10,517 bases of DNA from Cyclobacteriaceae bacterium (GTDB lineage Bacteria; Bacteroidota; Bacteroidia; Cytophagales; Cyclobacteriaceae), in assembly GCA_013140395.1 (NCBI GenBank), contig JABFSY010000441.1:1-10517 (forward strand). Reading direction: 5' to 3'. Position numbers and translations under genes: made by a program. A model generated the notes under the pieces. The model ran no database searches and had not been told where the DNA came from. It saw only the letters and a list, made by a program, of their open reading frames with translations. Position 1 is the first letter of the stretch. Every line of letters starts with the position of its first letter. Of the stretch, positions 6,104 to 10,517 are shown one piece after another.

Positions 6104-7951
6104 GCCTTGTGCGGGTTGATTTAACATTTTTAGTTGTTTTTTCAACTGGACTAAATGCTCCCCAGCCTCTTTAATCCTATTACCATATTCAGCTTTTAAT
6201 ACATCAGCATTTTTTGCCCGATCAAAAAATGAAAGGTTGTTCTGTAAAACAGCAATGTCGTTTTCAGCTTTAGATATTTGTTTCCGGATCGTCTGCTCTT
6301 TATGATAGATTTTTCGTTCTGCGTCAGGATCGTTTTTAAGTGAACGCAATTGTATCTCCAATGCAGCTTGCTCTTTATCATTCGCACTTACATTCTCCAT
6401 GGATGAAATGGCCTTACTCACCAATTCAGTAAAGCGAGATTTAATAGATGCAACAGCTCTTTTTGGAACGAATCCAAGTGCATTGAATTTGCTTTGAATC
6501 TCTTTGATCTGTTGCAAGGTACCCGTCTTCTCTAAAGAGATGCGTTCAAGCTCTGCGAGCAATGCTTCCTTCGCAACCAGATTCAACTCCTGTTCCTGAT
6601 CAGCTTTTTCCAACAACCCTCTACGTTGTCCAAAGAAATGATCACACGCTTCTTTAAACTGCTGGTAGATTTCCTCTCTCCATTTTTCAGGCACAGGCCC
6701 CACTTCTTTCCATTGCGATTGAAGATTCTTCAATTCATTGGATGTTTTTTCCCAATCTTGATTCTCTCTTAGCTCAATCGCTCGCTGTACAAGCGCCTCT
6801 TTAATTTTTAAATTTTTTACGCGCTCTTCATCCAATTTTTTGAAGAACACATTCTTGTTGTGAAAGAATAATTTAAAGGCAGTCCAGAACTTCTTGTTAA
6901 GATCGCGCTGGTGGGCGCGAGGTGCAGCACCCACTGCATCCCATTTTTTCTGTAACTCTAAAATGTCTTTTGTCTTTTGGTTCCAATCTTTTATCCGATC
7001 AGAGTTAAAGGTTCCGAAGGCACTCACTTCTTCGTTTAACAAAATTTTTGTTGCCTCGTTTTGTTGAAGTGTCAGGAGAAGATTTGCTGTGTAGACATCT
7101 CTTTTTGCGTACACTGCATCAGAGGCTGCTTTGAATCGTTGCCACAAAGGTTCTTGTTCTTCTTTCGGAACGGGGCCGATGTGTTTAAATTCATGATGCA
7201 ACTCGTTGAGCTCTTTAACGGCTTCTTGAATCGACTTGACATCTGCCAGCTTTTCCGCTCGCACACACAATTCTTTTTTCGACTCCAGATTCTTCTTTCG
7301 GTCTAGTTCTTTCAGTTCGAAGTAGATGTTGCGATGGTCATAGAATCGGTCAATGATTGCATTGTAGTTTGCCCAAAGTGTTTTTAGATGGGTAACTGCA
7401 ACGGGCCCGCTATTTTTCCATTCTTTTTGAAGCTCTTTAAACTGATGAAATGCCTGAGGTGAATCTTCTCCATCCACAAGCGCTCTCAATTTTTCAAGAA
7501 TTTCATTTTTATGTTTTAGACTTTCGTTTTTGCGATCTTCAAGGCTCTTATAGTAGGTATTTCTCTTATCCTTGATATACTTAAGCGTGGCATCGTATAA
7601 ATGGTCAAGGTCATCTATCCGAAATTCAAAATCTTCTTTTATTCCGCCTTCACCCAGGTATTTTTCAAGAGCCGCCTTTCTTTCATGTTCGCGAATCTCG
7701 TCATACAATGGCTTGATCTCTTTCAACAGGCTATCGATTCGCTTGAAGTTGTCTTCTTTTGAAAGATCTTTGACCAAATTGACAAAGTCGAGTTTCTTGT
7801 AGGTGGTAAAATCAATAGGCTTTTCCTCGGCCAGATCATTGCCTTCAATATCTGCATCCAGGTGAGCACCACCTGCTGCTTCCGTTTCCTCCATTAATTC
7901 GTTTGTCATGATCTTTTCGTTCTCTTCGGGCAACTTGTTTTCATTTGTCAT
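6098..7951 (-). CDS. DUF349 multi-repeat protein
   Basis: 617 residues from ATG 7951; a TTG nine codons upstream is less likely. After an acidic, Glu-rich N-terminus (about 1-45), the protein is almost entirely helical and charged, with five DUF349-type repeats at about residues 145-211, 224-285, 297-372, 384-443 and 458-516. Each carries the core pattern of a helix ending LQxxW/F, then GPVP or a similar turn, then a helix with W/FxxF (for example LQKEWKNSGPV, LQSQWKEVGPVP, LHHEFKHIGPVP, LQKKWDAVGAAP). A C-terminal coiled coil follows (about 530-610). No signal peptide or membrane segment is seen, so it is cytoplasmic. The family is abundant in Bacteroidota; its molecular function is not established. 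It lies 42 nt downstream of yqgE on the same strand and is probably co-transcribed with it. Confidence 0.92.
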   Translation of the reverse strand: MTNENKLPEENEKIMTNELMEETEAAGGAHLDADIEGNDLAEEKPIDFTTYKKLDFVNLVKDLSKEDNFKRIDSLLKEIKPLYDEIREHERKAALEKYLGEGGIKEDFEFRIDDLDHLYDATLKYIKDKRNTYYKSLEDRKNESLKHKNEILEKLRALVDGEDSPQAFHQFKELQKEWKNSGPVAVTHLKTLWANYNAIIDRFYDHRNIYFELKELDRKKNLESKKELCVRAEKLADVKSIQEAVKELNELHHEFKHIGPVPKEEQEPLWQRFKAASDAVYAKRDVYTANLLLTLQQNEATKILLNEEVSAFGTFNSDRIKDWNQKTKDILELQKKWDAVGAAPRAHQRDLNKKFWTAFKLFFHNKNVFFKKLDEERVKNLKIKEALVQRAIELRENQDWEKTSNELKNLQSQWKEVGPVPEKWREEIYQQFKEACDHFFGQRRGLLEKADQEQELNLVAKEALLAELERISLEKTGTLQQIKEIQSKFNALGFVPKRAVASIKSRFTELVSKAISSMENVSANDKEQAALEIQLRSLKNDPDAERKIYHKEQTIRKQISKAENDIAVLQNNLSFFDRAKNADVLKAEYGNRIKEAGEHLVQLKKQLKMLNQPAQGL

Positions 7952-7975
7952 ACAGCACTTTTCCACATAAGTGGC

Positions 7976-7983
7976 CAAAAATA
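7976..7983 (-). promoter_or_regulatory. possible -7 box upstream of the DUF349 gene
   Basis: TATTTTTG on the - strand matches TAnnTTTG and would start transcription near 7970, about 19 nt before ATG 7951. No TTG is found 19 nt further upstream, so only half of the promoter is present. It lies in the 42-nt gap after yqgE and could add a DUF349-only transcript. Confidence 0.35.
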
Positions 7984-7993
7984 CAAAATTTGA

Positions 7994-8569
7994 TCAATTC
8001 ATGCTTGGGTCTATCGGGTAATTGGAGTAGACTGAAAACCGCCCACCCAGCTGCTGGAGTGATTTTTTCCACATTGCCTCGGGTGGTGTTTCGAAGATGA
8101 GTTCTTGGCTGACTCGATCGCTAATAATCCAGGAGTCTGCTTTTATTTCTTCTTCTAACTGACCGGGCGACCATCCGCTATATCCCAAAAAAAACTTGAT
8201 GTCAATGGGGTCTATTTGATTCGTTTCAATACGAAGCATGAGCTGTTCAAAGTTACCACCCCAGTAAATTCCTTCCGACACGGCAATTGACTCGGCAAGG
8301 TCGGGGATGCGGTGCAGAAAATGAAGTGTGTCTTGCTGGACGGGTCCTCCAATACAGACTTTCGAGTGAAAGTTTTGAATACTGTCCATTACCTCTGATA
8401 ATTCCGTTTCAGAAGGCTTGTTTAATATAAAACCAACGGATCCATCATCGTTATGTTCGGTCAAGATAATGATCGTACGTTCGAAGTTCGGATCGGGTAA
8501 ATATGGCTCGGAGGCCAGTATTCTACCTTTTTCAGGAAGAAGTGTGTTTTTGTATTGAAAAAACTCCAT
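7994..8569 (-). CDS. YqgE/AlgH family protein
   Basis: 191 residues from ATG 8569, matching the usual family length of about 185; the frame is open upstream to a TTG at 8662, but that part does not look like the family. The N-terminal signature GRILASEPYLPDPNFERT is intact, followed by IIILTEHNDDGSVGFILNKP, then the central IGGPVQQDTLHFLH and SEGIYWGGNFEQL, and the C-terminal RFFLGYSGWSPGQLEEEI-type segment (here KFFLGYSGWSPGQLEEE). The fold is compact alpha/beta and cytoplasmic, and function remains uncertain; AlgH was linked to alginate regulation in Pseudomonas. It is divergent from pdxH (121 nt between starts), and the DUF349 gene follows in the same direction. Confidence 0.93.
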   Translation of the reverse strand: MEFFQYKNTLLPEKGRILASEPYLPDPNFERTIIILTEHNDDGSVGFILNKPSETELSEVMDSIQNFHSKVCIGGPVQQDTLHFLHRIPDLAESIAVSEGIYWGGNFEQLMLRIETNQIDPIDIKFFLGYSGWSPGQLEEEIKADSWIISDRVSQELIFETPPEAMWKKSLQQLGGRFSVYSNYPIDPSMN

Positions 8570-8690
8570 GGTGCTTCGATTTACGTTCTTAGATAGATAA
8601 ACTAAGTTGTTTAACTCTTCTAAAATTGCTTCCAATAAAGTATAGGTATTGCTTAGAACCAAACGAATGATTTGTTAATTTTTCAGAAAA

Positions 8691-9344
8691 ATGGAAAAAG
8701 GTATGAAGGGAATGGATGAATTACGAAAAGACTATTCAAAGGCTTCGTTAGATATCAATGACGTTGACAAAGATCCGATCGGTCAATTTGATAAATGGTT
8801 TAAAGAAGCGCTTGCAGCCGGTGTTCCCGAACCAAATGCTTTTACGCTTTCGACAATTTCTGAGGGCGGGCGGCCTTCTGCACGGATTGTTCTGTTGAAA
8901 GGATTGGAGCAACGGCAATTCGTGTTTTACACTAATTATCAAAGCCAGAAAGGGCAGGAGTTGGATGGTAATCCAGCTTGTGCATTGACTTTCTTTTGGC
9001 CAGAGTTAGAACGCCAGGTACGAATTGAAGGAATTGCCACCCGCGTGCAAGAATCAACATCCGAGCAGTATTTTCAAAGCCGTCCGCGAGCGAGTCAAGT
9101 GGGAGCGTGGGCCTCTCCGCAGAGTTCGATCATCGTCAGTCGTGATATTCTGGAAGCACGTGAACGCGAGATCGAGAAAAAATTTGAGGGGTTGAATTTA
9201 TTGCCTAAGCCAAAGCAATGGGGTGGATTTGCCATTACCCCAATCGAAATTGAATTCTGGCAAGGACGTGCCAGCAGACTGCACGACCGGGTTGTGTACT
9301 ACCTGACTGACGAGAAGTGGATCATTCACAGGTTAGCACCTTGA
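8691..9344 (+). CDS. pdxH: pyridoxamine 5'-phosphate oxidase
   Basis: A complete 217-residue protein of typical length. PdxH oxidises pyridoxamine- or pyridoxine-5'-phosphate to pyridoxal 5'-phosphate with FMN and O2, the last step of PLP synthesis and salvage, as a cytoplasmic homodimer. The N-terminal LRKDYSKASLDINDVDKDPI and PNAFTLSTISEGGRPSARIV place the split-barrel start. RIVLLK (65-70) contributes FMN contacts, SRPRASQVGAWAS (130-142) lines the substrate phosphate site, and FWQGRASRLHDR (189-200) is the C-terminal signature with the catalytic-site Arg and His. It ends in the conserved RLAP followed by TGA. The ATG at 8691 and in-frame ATGs at 8703 and 8712 are all possible starts; the conserved part begins at the last. 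It is divergent from yqgE and convergent with the transketolase gene. Confidence 0.97.
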   Translation: MEKGMKGMDELRKDYSKASLDINDVDKDPIGQFDKWFKEALAAGVPEPNAFTLSTISEGGRPSARIVLLKGLEQRQFVFYTNYQSQKGQELDGNPACALTFFWPELERQVRIEGIATRVQESTSEQYFQSRPRASQVGAWASPQSSIIVSRDILEAREREIEKKFEGLNLLPKPKQWGGFAITPIEIEFWQGRASRLHDRVVYYLTDEKWIIHRLAP

Positions 9345-9384
9345 TAAGTAGGCTACACATAGATCGTTAGAAACACTATTAACA

Positions 9385-9517
9385 AGAAGCCATCTCAAAA
9401 ATCACTTAACTGCCAGCCTGATCCCGATAACTATCGGGACGAAGGTTATTTGCAACTCCGCTAATCAGGTTTCGACAGACTTAACCTGACAACACTAATA
9501 TTCTTGAGATGGCTTCT
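9385..9517. repeat. 133-bp MITE/REP-like element with 14-bp terminal inverted repeats
   Basis: AGAAGCCATCTCAA (9385-9398) and TTGAGATGGCTTCT (9504-9517) are perfect inverted repeats. Inside are TCCCGATA-ac-TATCGGGA (9422-9439), CCTGAT (9417-9422) facing ATCAGG (9464-9469), CAGGTT (9466-9471) facing AACCTG (9483-9488), and a direct repeat ACTTAAC (9404-9410 and 9479-9485). There is no coding capacity, so it depends on a transposase elsewhere if it is mobile. No convincing target-site duplication is visible in the flanks. The right end contains the first base of the transketolase stop codon. Lying between convergent genes, the structure could also serve as a bidirectional terminator. Confidence 0.7.
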
Positions 9518-10364
9518 AGTAATCTCCAAGGGTTTCCTCCAATTGCGCTAGCGCTTTTGCCAACTCTTCGTCATTGGGGGCAACGCCATGCCATTTGTGT
9601 GAGCCCATCATATAGTCTACACCAAAACCCATTTCCGTTTTCATCAGATTCAAAATCGGCTTTCCTTTCCCGGCCAACGTTTTTGCCAACGAAAGGCCAT
9701 TGACTACTTCCTGCATATTGTTGCCGTTAAATTCTAACACTGTCCAGCCAAAAGACTCCCACTTTGCTTTGAGGCTCAAAAGAGAAAGAATCTTATCAAC
9801 CGGGCCATCGATCTGTTGACCATTGTAGTCAATGGTTGCAATGACATTATCCATCTGGTTATGAGCGGCATACATCGCTGCTTCCCAAACTTGCCCTTCT
9901 TGCTGCTCGCCATCGCCCATGAGCACATACACCAAATGATTGTCCTTATTCAATTTTTTGGTTTGCGCAGCCCCTAATGCTACCGAAAGTCCCTGACCCA
10001 ATGAGCCAGAGGCGACACGAATACCCGGCAGATGTTCATGAGTAGCAGGGTGCCCTTGTAGTCGAGTGTTCAAGAATCGAAATGTGGCTAGCTCTTTCTT
10101 GTCAAAATATCCCGCGTGAGCAAGCGTGGAGTACCAAACCGGAGATATGTGACCATTCGAAAGAAAGAACAAATCTTCTCCTTGGGCATCCATTTTGAAA
10201 CTTGGGTTGTGACGTAGGTGATGGAAATACAACGCCACAAAAAAATCGGTGCAACCCAATGAGCCGCCTGGGTGCCCGCTCTGACAAGCATGTACCATAC
10301 GCACGATGTCTCTTCTGATTTGGGATGCGGTTCTCTCAAGTTGCTGAATATTGGGTAGACTCAT
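9516..10364 (-). CDS. transketolase, N-terminal subunit (TPP-binding)
   Basis: A 282-residue protein corresponding to the N-terminal pyrophosphate domain of transketolase, in the two-subunit form common in Bacteroidota. Visible motifs are HACQSGHPGGSLG (25-37), SNGHISPVWY (69-78), GHPATHEHLPGIRVASGSLGQGL (104-126) and the thiamine diphosphate/Mg motif GDGEQQEGQ...N (Gly150-Asp151-Gly152, with Asn181 in DYNGQQIDG). SHKWHG (about 256-261) is also conserved. With its C-terminal partner it would transfer two-carbon units in the non-oxidative pentose phosphate pathway. The partner gene is normally directly downstream; here the downstream neighbour is a repeat element and then convergent pdxH. The stop TAG overlaps that element by one terminal-repeat base triplet edge (9516-9518). 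The start ATG at 10364 follows an AT-rich, SD-less leader. Confidence 0.93.
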   Translation of the reverse strand: MSLPNIQQLERTASQIRRDIVRMVHACQSGHPGGSLGCTDFFVALYFHHLRHNPSFKMDAQGEDLFFLSNGHISPVWYSTLAHAGYFDKKELATFRFLNTRLQGHPATHEHLPGIRVASGSLGQGLSVALGAAQTKKLNKDNHLVYVLMGDGEQQEGQVWEAAMYAAHNQMDNVIATIDYNGQQIDGPVDKILSLLSLKAKWESFGWTVLEFNGNNMQEVVNGLSLAKTLAGKGKPILNLMKTEMGFGVDYMMGSHKWHGVAPNDEELAKALAQLEETLGDY

Positions 10365-10378
10365 TGTTAAAATTTTGG

Positions 10379-10386
10379 CGAATATA
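10379..10386 (-). promoter_or_regulatory. possible -7 box for the transketolase N-subunit gene
   Basis: TATATTCG on the - strand matches seven of eight positions of TAnnTTTG in the 55-nt AT-rich gap between the gamma-glutamyltransferase-like stop and the transketolase start. It lies 14 nt upstream of the ATG. No TTG sits at the usual distance (nearest is 14 nt upstream), so support is weak. Confidence 0.25.
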
Positions 10387-10419
10387 TTATTAATTTATCA
10401 AGCGATAAATGGCAACGAA

Positions 10420-10517
10420 TTAATAACCTACGGCCTTATCATCTCCCCGGGTATAATCAGCAGCGCCTTCCAGCTTTCCGTCTTTTCTTACAAGAATGGC
10501 ATCCACCCGTCCAAAGC
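10420..10517 (-). CDS. gamma-glutamyltransferase-like protein, C-terminal end only
   Basis: The last 31 codons of a gene entering from the right edge, ending TAA at 10422-10420. The readable end is [20 protein letters not shown], then [11 protein letters not shown]. The pattern G-x-V-D-A-I followed by GAADxRGDDxAVGY closely matches the C-terminus of the small subunit of gamma-glutamyltransferases (Ntn hydrolases that cleave glutathione and related gamma-glutamyl compounds, usually in the periplasm). Too little is present to see the catalytic Thr or the signal peptide. It lies 55 nt upstream of the transketolase gene on the same strand; whether they are co-transcribed is uncertain. Confidence 0.7.
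   Translation of the reverse strand, partial: FGRVDAILVRKDGKLEGAADYTRGDDKAVGY

Noticed and set aside
7061..7306. Plus-strand frame of 81 codons inside the DUF349 gene, and similar short frames at 7572-7802 and 8748-8942
   Set aside because: They are antisense shadows of strongly recognisable genes and have compositions expected of such shadows.

Overview
The window looks like chromosomal DNA of a member of the Bacteroidota, most likely a Cytophagales-type organism. Start codons generally lack a Shine-Dalgarno sequence and sit behind A-rich leaders. At least one very good promoter has the Bacteroidota form (TTG, 19 nt, TAnnTTTG) and drives tRNA-Thr. There is also a long multi-repeat DUF349 protein next to a YqgE/AlgH gene, and a transketolase encoded as a separate N-terminal subunit. 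The phylum is a confident call; the order is an inference.

Region 1 (1-4395) is a run of eight genes, all on the + strand, closed by a clear intrinsic terminator. It opens with a 5'-truncated alpha/beta hydrolase that has an Asp nucleophile (haloalkane dehalogenase/epoxide hydrolase type). A 4-TM membrane protein, an FMN-dependent NADH:quinone/azo oxidoreductase (AzoR type), a MarR-family regulator, a secreted YHS-domain protein, a small 5-TM DMT/YdcZ transporter, a RedY/HapK-like dimeric alpha-beta-barrel protein and an AhpD-like carboxymuconolactone decarboxylase protein with an intact CxxC follow. Gaps are mostly 8-40 nt, and marR overlaps the YHS gene by 4 nt. The set reads as a MarR-controlled stress or detoxification cluster for reactive electrophiles, quinones or peroxides. 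Each family is recognisable, but the combined function is not established.

Region 2 (4414-5980) is a zone of decay. It contains a uracil-DNA-glycosylase-superfamily gene interrupted by one in-frame TGA and then about 900 bases with no intact gene. That stretch holds a GC-rich imperfect palindrome (about 5029-5165) and a frameshifted remnant of an XRE-type helix-turn-helix regulator. It abuts the 3' end of tRNA-Thr, a typical landing site for integrative elements, although no integrase or att repeat is visible.

Region 3 (5941-8569, - strand) reads yqgE, then the DUF349 protein, then tRNA-Thr(UGU), then an intrinsic terminator. The tRNA has its own promoter overlapping the last codons of the DUF349 gene. 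Divergent from yqgE on the + strand is pdxH (pyridoxamine 5'-phosphate oxidase), which is complete and has all its signature motifs.

Region 4 (9345-10517) holds a 133-bp element with 14-bp perfect terminal inverted repeats and nested hairpins (MITE/REP-like). It sits between the convergent pdxH and transketolase N-subunit genes, and its right end contains the first base of the transketolase stop codon. The C-terminal transketolase subunit, usually the next gene, is not there. The window ends in the last 31 codons of a gamma-glutamyltransferase-like gene on the - strand.

No definite new system is visible. The best candidates for a second look are the MarR-linked detoxification cluster, the MITE-like element at the orphaned transketolase half, and the palindrome and pseudogene zone next to tRNA-Thr.
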